Shown: in pieces, positions 33,806 through 46,184 of the stretch
How positions within the stretch are numbered: the stretch's first letter is position 1
Layout of the letters: every line of letters begins with the position of its first letter
Assembly: GCA_027405735.1 (NCBI GenBank)
Contig: JAPEHQ010000012.1
Location: 806,001-870,000, forward strand
Reading direction: 5' to 3'
Source of the DNA: Mucor racemosus
Taxonomy: Eukaryota > Mucoromycota > Mucoromycetes > Mucorales > Mucoraceae
Length of the DNA stretch: 64,000 nucleotides
Translations under genes and position numbers: made by a program
The notes under the pieces: generated by a model
The model's input: the letters and a program-made list of their open reading frames with translations, nothing else
Database searches by the model: none
What the model was told of the DNA's origin: nothing

Positions 33806-36551
33806 CGGTAAAAAAAAAACAGACATTTTGATCCAAACGGAAAGGAAATTTGAAAATAGCGGAACCTAAAAAATAAAATGGATTTGATGCAAATTTCGTA
33901 TATATTGTTACAATCAGATGGTTATTTTGTTAAATTGGTGCAAGAAAATAAAATCAAAGGATGCTTTTCAAATGCTTTTTGTTGTGAATATGAAAGAAAT
34001 TGGAAATAGGGTTAATCGTTTAATCTTTTCAAAATTCTTTAAAGTTCCTATCACGCTGTGCTAAACCTATGATATAAGTTAGTTTTTGTTTTAATGAGCA
34101 TTGAGATTGATGTATCATTCGTATGTCGGATCATGTTAAATCCAAAAAAAGTAAACAATAACAGAGCCGAAACCGGAAGTTACTTAATTGAATATTAACT
34201 AAACCATGCTTCCAAAAGCATGGTATAGAAGCATGGTACAGAAGCCTGGCATTCCAGTGCAATATTCCAACATGATATTCCAGCATGACACATTATTATT
34301 AAATAACATCTAAAATGTTTTATAACATCATTAATTACATAAAACCATTTGATAGCATACTTTTACAGAATATTTCAAAGCATTGAAATTAAATAAAACC
34401 AAACACATGCTTAGGTGTTAGATTCAAATTGTTTAGGAATAAACGGCAATACATGCAAATATCAAGGAACTATAACAAACGTTGTTACTCATCTATATTT
34501 CCAAAATATACTCTAAAATTATGTATATAAAAATATTTAAACGAAAGTTTACTACAACGTATTTTTTTCATTTGTTTTAAATTAAAAGTGACCTTTTCTT
34601 GGCTTCTCAAAGTAAATGAATTACAATGATACTAACAGGAACAACTACGAGAAAGTGAAAGTTCATCTGTTCCCAAAAAATAAAGGCTGTAGAAGTATTA
34701 AGCTTCATCGATTTACCCCGAAAATGCTACTCCTACGGTATACACAAGGCATATCCACAAATAGCACGTGGTGTCAAACACCTCCTCAGAAGAACCTAAA
34801 TAAGCTCAAAGCAAACCTACTAACCAGACAACAGCTACAACCGGATCTCCGTATATAATGAATTTCGATTGACTTCGCAAAGCAAATTAGATTTACTATG
34901 GTACTGACAGTATCAATTTCGATGATGAGAGTTGATCTGTTCTAAAAAGAAAAATATAGAAGTTCCTCATAGACAAACCCACTATGATTACCTATCGAGT
35001 AGGTAAAACCATAAGGTCTATTCTAACTATATTTTGCACATTGGCCTGGCCTGGACCGTGCATAGAAAGAAAGGCCTAGGCCGGACTACTACTAAACAAC
35101 TACATCTAGCACTCCATTACAGAGACCATCCTCTTGATTTCGCAAAGTAAAGGTTAGTTTACAATGGTACTGACAGGATCAACCACAATGAAGTGAGAAT
35201 TGATCTGTCGCAAAAAGGACGGATACAGCAATACATGCCTACATCAATAAGCCGACTATCTCTACAGTCATATACAAAGTATACTTTCAAAATAGCAAAT
35301 GGACAAATCTATTAGGATATTGCTATAGCTAGCACATTATATACAGAAACCCTAGAACTCTTCTTGGCTTCTCATTTTAAAATAAACTAAAATGATAGTG
35401 ACGGGACCAACTACGAGAAAGTGAGAGTTCATCTGACCCCAGAGAAAATATGTTCATCACATACAAAAAACACCTATAAGTTTACCAGAATACCAATACA
35501 GTCATTTGATGAGTTAGAAAAGAGTATAGATAATTTCAAATAATTAGAAACTTGCCTTGAACCATCATAGTAATTATTGATTTTGCAAGTTGATTGTTGA
35601 GTATTGAATTAATAAAAGAAAGAAAAGTAAAGTGAATGGGATGGGAACTTTCTTTCTTTATATAAAATTTCTCTTATCAGATCTGGCTAAAAAACGACAA
35701 TAAAATCTCACGATACAAATCCATTGACTTTTTACGCTTTTCTTGAGCTACCGTCTACTTTACGTATTAAAAATACCACCATTGGATTTATCATAAAATT
35801 TCCAACAAATTCATATACTTTTCATCTCGATGTGTCGCCTTGAAGTCTAGTAAAATGACCTATTGCACTCTTATCTTGCTTCCAATACGAGGGTCTGCTT
35901 ACATTTTGTATAAACAAAACTCCTTCCGGGGCTGAATTCAGTGTCCGTAAAAGGTCCCGGATAAGGTCATTTGATAAATTTTAATTAAAGCCAAAACAAA
36001 AAAAGTAATTACTAAAAAATTGAGCGTTATCATGCAATATAACAGGTTTACTATGTTTATATCATGATGCAATTGCATTTATTGTAAGCAAAGCGTATAA
36101 TATAATTGTTTAGATCGGATTTCTTGAAAACTCACTATGGGGTAACACAATTTGTAATTTATTTATCGACGAATTAAATCGATGTTTCATCCTGGTACCA
36201 TATATTTACCAACACAAATATTAATAACATGCTTATGGTTTAGATATATCAGGCAGTATACAGTATTCAGCATTTGGATCAAAGCATTAAATAGGTTTGA
36301 GGATTAGATATAATTTTTTTATAAAATATACAGTAGTTCCTGTAATTTACTTGAATGCGCAATATACATTAGCCATTGCAAGAGCAAATCTCATAATTTT
36401 AATCACGTCAAACCAAAGCAAATCTAACGAGTTTCAAAAAGATAAGGTAAATACTTTGATTGAAATGTGGGGTTTTAAAAGGAGGTTTATTTGATGGATG
36501 TCTGGTGTATTGTTCAGCTGTTAATAAATTACGAATCAATCAGTAATATGT
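33806..36551 (-). repeat. Dispersed repeat R2, copy b
   Basis: Reverse complement of R2a. It keeps the four tandem units (34600-35440) and the promoter-like block with its ATG (minus strand, near 35570). Within 34080-34400 the sequence differs from R2a and contains a perfect 9-bp hairpin (ACCATGCTT, loop, AAGCATGGT at 34203-34224) plus short direct repeats (GAAGCATGGTA; ATATTCCA-CATGA). The boundary to the LINE falls in a run of A at 33810-33819. Confidence 0.8.
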
Positions 36552-37785
36552 CTTTGTTTTACAAACCAAAATATTGTTTTACTCACCACACCTTTGCAAC
36601 GTCTGTGTAGATTTTTGACTATAACTTATATTAAATCCCATCTCAATCCCATACTAAACCTAACATCCAAATGGAATTAAAATGGTGTAAATATATTCTT
36701 CACAATCTAAGATCTGATGGATTCTGGCTTCGTTTTTTAATTTAATAATAAAGACCCTACGTTCTCCATAATATAATCACCTGTAGTCCTTGCAATAAAA
36801 TCGAAGCAATTTTATAAAAATGAAAAATAAAATAAAGAAATAAAAGAGTGGGCATATACAAACATAGTCTTTCCATAGTTTTATGACGATTAAAAGAAAT
36901 CTGAAGAAAAAGAATAATATCTTCATAGAGTATGCTATATTTACATGAATTGTAAAATAGAGTAAGTTTGTGTGTTGATGCCTATTTTAAAGTTGTTCAA
37001 TTATAATGTCTTTTATCGGCATTCTTTTATAAGATACTTGGTTGAGAGGTTGATACATTGTTTGATATGATAGAATATCATTAGATGGATGTTGCTCTTT
37101 CAACATTCCAGTCATAATTTAAAATGCAACTGGGCTTATTTTTATGAAATGGGAATCCTTATCTCGAATTACTGCAACTGCGATTTTACAAGCAGGAGTT
37201 TTGAAATATATTATTAATTCAAAATAAGTACAGCTTTATATCATAGGTGTCATGTTGTAGAAGGTTGTATTTTGATCAGGAATACTTCCTTTTACAGGCA
37301 CCAGCAATATGGAGTTTCCTCGGTATGCTTATTGGGATCTGATTGGAACTCAGTCCTTATGGAGTAAGATTCAGGTACAAATTGAGATCAGTTATTTTTT
37401 TGAAATGACAATGGCGACTTCGGTCTATAAACGGTATTATTTCATTGCACTGAGATAGAACGAAGCCATAATTGAACTATTATTAGATCTGTTTGATAGT
37501 AATTTATAACTTAAAATAGATTATTAATAATAACCATACCGTGCTTACAGAGGTTTTGTGTTGTCTTGTTTCCATACTGCTCTTCTTAATAATATAATGC
37601 TTGGATGTTAATTTGTGATATGTCTTGACAGCTTTCAGCTACTTGATTGATTGACCGTTGGGATCAAATAATATGGTGCCATTGTTGTGTAGGCTTGTTG
37701 CCTATTATTTATGTACTATGTTGAATCTCATTTCAATCCCATATTGAACCTGACATCCAAATGAACACTACGGCTAAATTAGTTT
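36552..37785. repeat. Old repeat debris before the CACTA-like element
   Basis: Contains the reversed 0.2 kb repeat at about 36640-36790 (compare 12497 and 41843), a very diverged reversed piece of family segment C at about 37470-37690 (compare 5690-5890), and another reversed copy of the 0.2 kb repeat end near 37725-37780. No genes. Confidence 0.5.
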
Positions 37786-40700
37786 GCGTCCTATGGGAAT
37801 AATGATCCGCACAGATGGGCAAAATAAAAATCTTTGTGCAGATCAGGAAGCCTAGATGAACAGAGCAATGAGATCACGGTTTTTTAGTCAATTCACTAAA
37901 ATATATATCAATCACAATGTAATTAATAACGAAGATAATTTGAACAGTTTAAAGCAGATGTGAGTCAGCCTGATTCAACAGAATTGTCTTATTAACGAGA
38001 TATACGGTATTAATTTGAAATTTGGGATTTGAAAGAGTTCTGCCGATGCTCTCTTTTCGGAGACCAGATGGGAACAACGACAAGGACCTGTCTGGCAACG
38101 CTAAACGTATTTATGTCTTTGTAAATTTACGTTTGTAAAACACAAAATCGACTGATGTAGGATTATTTTTCTTTTTTCTTCCCCACTCTTTCCTCAGCAG
38201 CACTTTTACTTATGTTTAAAACTACAACAAAAAGACCAATATTTTTTATAAACTGAAATTAAGTAGCAGGTACAAGTACATGTTTTTCTATTGTTTATTT
38301 GGAAATGAATTGTTAATTGTTAATTTTAGGGCGCGTTATAATATTTTTCTCAGACAAAAAAATCATCCAAGACTTGGTCAGTTTGTTCCATATTCTACGT
38401 TATAATCAATGCTTTTTTGGTCTAAATTTGATATATATCTGTAGAAAACCTTGTGATCATAAAATTATGTATAAATATTTACAGTAATAAGCCTGAATTA
38501 AGTGGCTACAGCATCATAAATTCCTGAAAAAGTTCTCAAGCATTATAAAATCTCTTATTTGTAAGGTTCACAAAGCTTATAAGCGGAATATTAATTTAGA
38601 AAATTATTCTTGTCCAGATCATCAATTTTGACATTTTTTAATTTTTTTTTCTGGTTTTGCAAATCTAGAGTTAATTATATTACCAATTATAAAGACAAAA
38701 AATATACACATATACAACATTTAGCGGTCTATTTGCTCAATGAAAAATAACAAACAATTTTATTGCAAAATATTACATGAAAATCCTTTAATCAAAAAAC
38801 CGTTTTTGGGCCAAAAGTACAAATTTTCATTACTTAACATTTAATATTAAGCTTTTATAAAATGTGCATTAGTTATTGCTACAATTTTCTCTCACAATGT
38901 AGTATATTTAAACGTTGATTTTGGCATCAAAATTTGATTTTTCTTTTTTTTGATCAAAATCATGAGTGTTGCTAAGGATAAAATGAGCCTCGAAAATGTC
39001 TGCTAAAAAAACTGAATTTTGAGACCGTACATGGTTAAATATAAAAAAAGTAAAAAAAAAAGCGCATTTTTATTTAAAACCTAGATATATACCAGAGTAT
39101 AAGAGACTTAGCCGTTCGATCTTGCTATGCTTTGCTATGGCGTCACTCTACGGGCTTGCTTTGGCAATTTTTTAAGGAATGTATAATATGACAGACATTT
39201 TTTCTGGTTGAAAAATGTATATTTCTATGGTAACAGATATTGTTTATTTTGCTTAGTTTATGGTTCATGTCCTGTAATGCTACTTTCACATTGGCTGAAA
39301 TGTGCAATCTAGCAGGGTTTTAAATGCTCTAAATAATGTAAAGCCTTGAACGTCCTTTTGTACGTGTGTTGTTTCTCTCTTTTTGTTTTCATATCCCATT
39401 GATATATTCACTGTTTGATAAGGCATATCAGACTATCAAGCTAATTTTCTTGTCTTTAATCTAAATACGCATGCTAACATAAGGGACTAATGTTTTTAAT
39501 ATAAATAGCAGTCTATACTAGAGATTGCTGTTTTTATGTAACATCATTTTAAAATTAGATATCATTATTTACTACTGCATTATTGGACGTATTCCTTGAT
39601 TATCATATCAAATCGAAGACAATGATATTTATATCTAGTTAATGAAAAAATAGAACTAGTTACAAGCTCACGAAATATTCCAGAAGAGTGATAAAATTTC
39701 AAATGATATAGGAACAAAAAAAAAGAATAACCTAATGTTTTGTCTAACAATTATAGTTTTGATCGTAGCTATACTTGAAAACAAATCTTTTTACAGCTGA
39801 CAATCGTAAACTAAAATAGTGAGTTTAAAGAAGGTTAATTTGTTTAAATTTTATGTGTAATAAGGTAACATCTATAACCTTAGATTTGGCTTGCATATAA
39901 ACTTAAGCAGCAAGTGTTATTTAAGTTTATGCTCGAGCAAAAACCATTGCTCCTGTAAACATTATAGCTTTAAACATATTTACAAATGATGATATCGTAA
40001 ATATATTGGCTCCTGCATGTATTGCTCTACATCAACAAGGTATTGAATTGTATTGTCTATAATGCATATATATAAAAACAAACATAATTTAAAAACCCAT
40101 TCCAGTAAAAAAATGAAATGGAATTTTGAGAACGGCACGATACTCATATCTCATATATAAACCAATTTATGCCCATAAAATCAGCTCATGATTATGCTCA
40201 TGGTAAGATTTCCTTATTATGCACAAATAGGGATAATGATATGCTTATGGGCAATTCTACTATTATGCACACATGGGATTAATGTCATGCACATGGAGAA
40301 AATCTATAACTCTTCACATACAGTGTTGTATTCCACCTACTAGTATCATACATTATCACCTTCTACAGTATCAATACATCTTACAATCTATTGACTACGA
40401 CATGTATTGAAGTGCAAGTCTTGATATCGGATATACGAAACTCCTAGCGTACCAAGTTTAATCCAGTAATTACCAAGAACGCTTGGACCTCAATTATGAC
40501 ACCACATTATTTCATCCCAGCAGTTAACCAATCAAGTAGTTATCAAATCAACATCCAAGCATATTTAGCGCAGCATTGAAACAAGACAACTCACAAGCTC
40601 TGCAAGAACGGTTAAATTATGATTGATCCATTTCAATCCATAGATTACTATCAAACAGATCCAATGGTTCAATAGTGCCTTAAATTACATCTCAGAATCT

Positions 40701-41488
40701 CAATGTCAAATCAATATAAAAGGCCATACTTTTACATCTAAATAAACAATATCTTGTTTTTATTATACAGTTGAAGAACTGATTAATTACTCATTCTTTT
40801 ATAATTGTATTCTTTTCTAAGTACTATTTATCAATCCTGAAAATATACGACAATTGATTATAACATTATAACGTAGAAGATGGACAAACTGACTAAATCT
40901 TGGATGCTATTTTTTGCTTGAGAAGAATATTATAACGCTCCCTAACATTAACAGTTAATATTTTATTTCCAAATAAGCAATAGGAAAAGCATGTACGTAT
41001 ACCTGCTACTTAATTTCAGTTTAATTATAAACAATATTAGTCTTTTTGTTGTAGTTTTAAACGTAAATAAAATAACTGAGGAAAGAGTAGGGAAGAAAAA
41101 AGATTTTGTGCGTTACAAACAGAAATTTACAAAGGCATAAATACTATTAGTGTTACCGAACAGGTTGTTGTCGTTGTTTCCATTTGGTCCCCGAAAGAAA
41201 AACATGGGGAGAACTCTTTCAAATCCCCAATTTCAAATTGATATATCTCGTAAATAAGGCAATTCTCTTGAATCATAGTAACTCACGTCTGCTTTATTAA
41301 ACTATTCAAATTATCTTCGTTATTGATTATATTATTATGATTGATATACATTAGTAAATTGGCTGAAAAACTTGGATCTCATTGCTCTACTCATCTGGGC
41401 TGCCTGATCTACACAAAGTTTTTTATTCTGCCTATCTGTGCAGATATTTATGCCCATGGGAAGCATAGTTTGGCCGTAGTGATAGTCT
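37786..41488. mobile_element. CACTA-like non-autonomous element, 3703 bp
   Basis: Starts CACTACGGCTAAATTAG and ends TTTGGCCGTAGTG. Terminal inverted repeats of about 630 bp are 37786-38412 and 40858-41488 (for example GATCCGCACAGATGGGCA against TGCCTATCTGTGCAGAT). The interior is the outer arm part of the palindromes (38480-39100), then segment B (39100-39890), then segment C (39895-40850, rich in TGCCCAT/ATGGGCA-type subterminal words). No transposase and no dynein fragment. A matching 3-bp target duplication is not seen (GAA left, ATA right), so the left flank has been rearranged. Confidence 0.7.
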
Positions 41489-41805
41489 GATATGCCTTAT
41501 CAAACAGTGAATATATCCTTGGAATATGAAAACAAAAAGGGAGAAACAACACACGTAAAAAAGGATTTTCAAGGCTTTACATTATTTACTAGCGCAATTA
41601 AAACCCTGCTAAATTGCACATTTCAGCGAATGTAAAAGCAGCTTTACAGCGCATGTCCCATAAACTAAAGTTGCTGCTGAGCCAGGTTTTGCCAGCCAAA
41701 TTTATTAATACAAGCTTGGCTCGACAACAACATCCCTAATGATAAACTAAACAAAATAGGCAATATCTGTTATCATGGAAACAAACATTTTTCTACCAGA
41801 AAAAC

Positions 41806-42399
41806 TGTTACATCCACAGGTTTGGGTGCATTTCTTGTGAGAGTTATATGTAGATAACGATTATTTCCAATACAAATAAAATAAAGACTACAAGTGATTA
41901 TATCACGGAGAACGTAGGGTCTTTATTATTAAGTTAAAAAAGGAAGTCAGGAGTCATCAGGTTTTGGATTATAAAAGTATTTATATCATTTCAATTCCAT
42001 TTGGATGTCAGGTTTAATATGGAATTGAAATGAGTTTTAACATAAATAATATGCAAAAACCTACACCTTGATTAAGATTAGGACACAGTTGATATGTTAA
42101 GTTCTATATTGCTGTGTATTATGTTATAAAGCTAAGTTTATACTGTACGTATTGAGGAAGGTGGAACTAGTGTTTGTCACCACCTAGACTTGATTGGACA
42201 TACGTATATATATAAAAATAGACTCATTTAGACTAGTCATATAATTAGAGAAAGTGAATATAAAAAAAGATATTTCGATTTTATAATAAAGTTCTTAGTT
42301 TTAGTGTCTCTTTCATTTTATAGCAGTTTTCCTTTATTTTTATTAAATGATTTAGTACATATTTCAGCTTTGGGATTGATATAATTTCCTGGCACAACA
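41806..42399. mobile_element. Solo LTR, 594 bp, with 5-bp target duplication
   Basis: Begins TGTTACATCCACAGG and ends CCTGGCACAACA (TG...CA), flanked by AAAAC at 41801-41805 and 42400-42404. The opposite arm of the palindrome lacks it and shows a single AAAAACTGTCT site (near 48565, reversed). Inside are ATATATATAAAAATAGAC near 42207 (TATA-like) and AATAAAG near 42284 (poly-A-like), as in a retrotransposon LTR. The internal region has been lost by LTR-LTR recombination. The 0.2 kb repeat at 41843-42050 is shared with 12497. Confidence 0.8.
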
Positions 42400-43227
42400 A
42401 AAACTGTCTGTCATATTATACATTCATTAAAAAATTGCAAAAGCAAACCCGTAGAGTGACGCCATAATTGAGTATAACACGATCGAACGGCTAAGTCTCT
42501 TATATTATGGTATATATCTAAGTTTTAAATAAAAATGCGTTTTTTTTATAACTTTTCGTTTATTTAACCATATACGGTCTGAAAATTCAGACTTTGTAGC
42601 GGACATTTTCGGGGCCCATTTTATCCTTACCAACACTCATGATTTTGATCAAAAAACAGAAAAATCAGATTTTGATACCAAAATCAACGCTTAAATATAC
42701 TACATTGTGAGAGAAAATTGTAGCCATAACTAATGCACATTTTATAAAAGCTTAATATTAAATGTTAAGTAATGAAAATTTGTAGTTTTGTCCTAAAAAC
42801 TGTTTTTTGGTTAAAGGATTTTCATGTAATATTTTGCAATAAAAATGTTTGTTATTTTTGATTGAGCAAATAGAGCGCTAAATGTTGTATATGTGTATAT
42901 TTTTTGTCTTTATAATTGGTAGTATAATTAACTCTAGATTTGCAAAACCAGAAAAAAAAATTAAAAAATGTCAAAATTGATGATCTGGACAAGAATAATT
43001 TTCTAAATTAATATGCCGCTTATAAGCTTTGTGAACCTTAAAAATAAGAGATTTTATAATACTTTAAAACTTTTTCAAGAATTTACGATGCTGTACCCAC
43101 TTGATTTGAGCTTATTACTGTAAATCTTTATATATGTTAATATTGTGTAGTAGTTTATTTGATGATAATATAGTCTTACTTTATAATTATTGTGCTAGAG
43201 ATAATGTACATTGAGCTTTAATCTTAC

Positions 43228-43413
43228 GTTTCCAATATCATAAACATAAATATGGCCATCACTGAAACCTATTGCCGTATTTTTATCCTCTTTGTCCCAA
43301 GCCAATTTATTCAATGCTTTACTAGAGTCAACTTAAGCACTTACAAATGGTTCCTTGGTATTCTCATTCTAATTCCATAAATTAAATTTACTGATTCTAT
43401 CTACAGTAGTATC
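43228..43413 (-). pseudogene. Captured dynein intermediate chain WD40 fragment (element 2, left arm)
   Basis: Minus-strand frame of 62 codons with FNLWN, NENTKEPFVSA, SSKALNKLAWDKE and SDGHIYVYDIGN. It keeps the WD-repeat Trp that element 1 has lost. It has its own TAG two codons after that Trp (Leu-Trp-Asn-stop) and shares the later TAA with element 1. The frame ends at GGAAAC followed by GTAAGA, a donor-like site. Same source and same kind of decay as 760-945. Confidence 0.75.
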
Positions 43414-44790
43414 AAACGTATCATTAGCCCGCCTTATGATAATTGTCAATCTAAAATCCGAAACATCCCATTGTCATTGTTATAAGCTATGAAAAGTTTG
43501 ATTTTTAATAATACAGCAATTAAATAAAAGACAAAATGATACTAATCGCATATGGCGAGACTTTACCAACCACGACCATGTATCCACTATACAGTTTTAA
43601 CTTATTAACCCTAAAGTGCCTGTGACCTTCCTGTATTATATGTTGGTTTCAACCACAGAATGCAGTTTAAATCATTAAATCTAAGCACGTACCAATAATA
43701 AATTGATATACTGTATACACTTTACACTGGTAGATCAAGGAATTGACGTCTAGTTTAATTTGGTTCAACAGCTATAATAGGACTTGCATCTACCCCCCAA
43801 AAAAACTGAATTTCTGCCTGAAACTACAGCCGCATCATTCGTTGAATATCATGTAAGCTAATTGCGCGTTGTAATTGATACTTAATGCACTCTCGCTTTG
43901 TCAAATGTTAATTTACATTTTTTATTGTGTTTACCAATTCCATAAAACATATAATACTCAATAGACATTAGCTAATGCTCCCTGACTTTTTATGTACTAC
44001 ATATTTTGTTTTAATTACATATATAATAGTATATAATACATAGAACTGGTTGGCTTTTCTGGGTTGTGATACTGCGGTCTTACTTTTTCATTGACGCCAA
44101 CATATCCTGTACTAGCCATTGCGTTGCTCTTCCATCTCAAATTAACAACAACCAACCCAATCCTTTTGATTACAAAGCCGACTGAAGTGTTTCATCAAAG
44201 CTAACAATAACTACGATTGGATAAATATTATTTGATACATGCATTATATTTGGCCCTAGAGCCTTGGATAGTGTTTGTAACTGCCTTGTAAATAGTGCTA
44301 TTATTGATATTTACAATACTACGATAATGCTATAATGAGCTTTTGCCTCAATATGATGAGCTTTTTTTTTTACAAGAGAAGCCAAATTGGTTAACTTCAA
44401 CAATCACCAAATTAGGTTCTGCTACTGATTTACATTTGTTGGTAGATTATTCCATTTGATAATATACGATGATGCTGTATGTTCCATTCTTGAATTTTTG
44501 GCTCTTTTATCTTTACTTATTGGCATTGTCAATTGTTTTATTATCAATAAAATATCTGTCCTACTTGGCCCTGCTGCTCTTCAAATATATTTAAAAAATT
44601 GCCCTTGTTATCGCTTTTATGTTGCCTGGTAATAAGTATTTTACATAGAATTACAAAAATGACAGCAATGCTCATCTTTTCCAACAACAGCATCAAATTA
44701 AAAATGCAACAAAACGGAGAAATTGTAGATCAAAATCGAATTATCTGCAACTTGTTTGGTTTGATTCATGCATACTATATATGACATATA

Positions 44791-46184
44791 CGATACTTTC
44801 TGTATCAGCTTAATACGTTGCAGATATTTGGGATATACATCCTACATTCTCCTGTTGTTGAGATCTCATAAAAAAACAAACTGATCTGTATTTCACATAA
44901 TACATCTATTCAACCAATTTCAAAAATCCAGTGTCATATCGGCAGCAAAATGCAAATCACAAATCATCTAGTATCTCATTGTTATAAAACCGTAGATATA
45001 CAACAACGTTAGTCATCACCCAACAGCACGCTTCTCATATTGGATCATTTAATCCACAGGATTAATATGCCTATTAGGGGTTTGTTTTATTGAAAACCTC
45101 AATTATTCAAGTACATTCCAGAAAAAAAAACGCAAAACAACATTACAAGTAAAATAAATTGAGACCATGTAACAGAAATTGCTTTAAATTTAGTGCAAAT
45201 TGCTTTCTAAATATGTATTTATTGTTGTTTAACTCTTAAGTCCATAAATATAAGCATCAGTTTATTTGTAGACATATAATTATGTACATTGTTATGGGAG
45301 AAACAAATAGATTTTTATTAGAGCGATTAATACATTTTTATTGAAAAAACTTTGTTGAGAAAGGGGATAATAGCATGATTCGGTTTGATACCATATTTTA
45401 AAGTAATACGACGTATGTAGTATATATAGTAAATTAGAGTCAAAACAAATTGGGAATTTATGATATAATACAAGCGATAATATAGTACAAGAATATAATA
45501 TATAGTATTTATCAATGTTATATACTGTATTTTATACGGTATTTTATCTCTTGCGTACATAAAGATACAAAAATGAGGCTTGTTTTTGCGTTCCTGGCAA
45601 AAAAACAAGTCTTAGTACCCAAAAAAACTATAAATAAAGGTTCATTTTACCCTGGAACTAGTTTCTTTTCTTTTCTTTTTTCTTTTCCTCAATTCGCGTT
45701 TTCTGATGGAAACTCTAGGCTTTCAACTTGAATGTTAGAACCGATGAAAACTTTGGACTGCCTCGTCAGATGTGGTATGGCATTGCGTTCACATCTTGTT
45801 CCAGTTCACTGTTTGAGGGGATCATTCTTGCAAAGTCAGATTGCATAGCGGAGAAATTTCACATTGAGAGCTTTGTTCCTGTCTAATCTGTATATGGTTA
45901 CGATTTGGTATCAAGCTGGTGAGTTTTGAAGTTGTGTAATTATCATGCTTGGTTTATGAGGAATCAAGTAGGAACTCGCGTAACGCCCTTGGTAGTGTAG
46001 GGTTTGTAGAGAATACCTTTCACCATGACCTTAGTTTCATGCTTTTGCTTTGCAAAAGCTCCCTTATACAAATAAAAATGAAAAATATTATAAAAATCAA
46101 TAAAAATGGTGCGAGATTTGAATGAATCATTGTTTAATCAATGTAGGTAAATATCATTCAAATGACGACTAGGAAATTATTTCA
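44791..46184. repeat. Loop of palindromic element 2
   Basis: A 1.4 kb spacer with no counterpart elsewhere in the window. Contains a pyrimidine run (TTTCTTTTCTTTTC) near 45662 and AT-rich DNA. A 93-codon minus-strand frame at 45327 has no recognisable motif. No transposase is seen. Confidence 0.55.

Larger units (their letters stand above)
41489..44790. repeat. Left arm of palindromic element 2 (with solo LTR insertion)
   Basis: Reverse complement of 46185-48885. After removal of the LTR and one target copy (599 bp) it is about 2.70 kb, the same as the right arm. The inner 1.2 kb (43560-44790) looks almost identical in both arms, for example GGCGAGACTTTACCAACCAC and its complement near 47407. 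It begins on the base after the CACTA-like terminus at 41488. The outer part is shared with element 1, the inner part is not. Confidence 0.88.

Noticed and set aside
33806..33836. ATG at 33836 as the LINE protein start
   Set aside because: Those first codons come from R2b and not from the LINE. The frame is a junction product.
44599..44784. 61-codon frame repeated at 46189-46374 as a conserved gene
   Set aside because: The near-identity follows from the palindrome arms. There is no motif and no independent copy elsewhere in the window.
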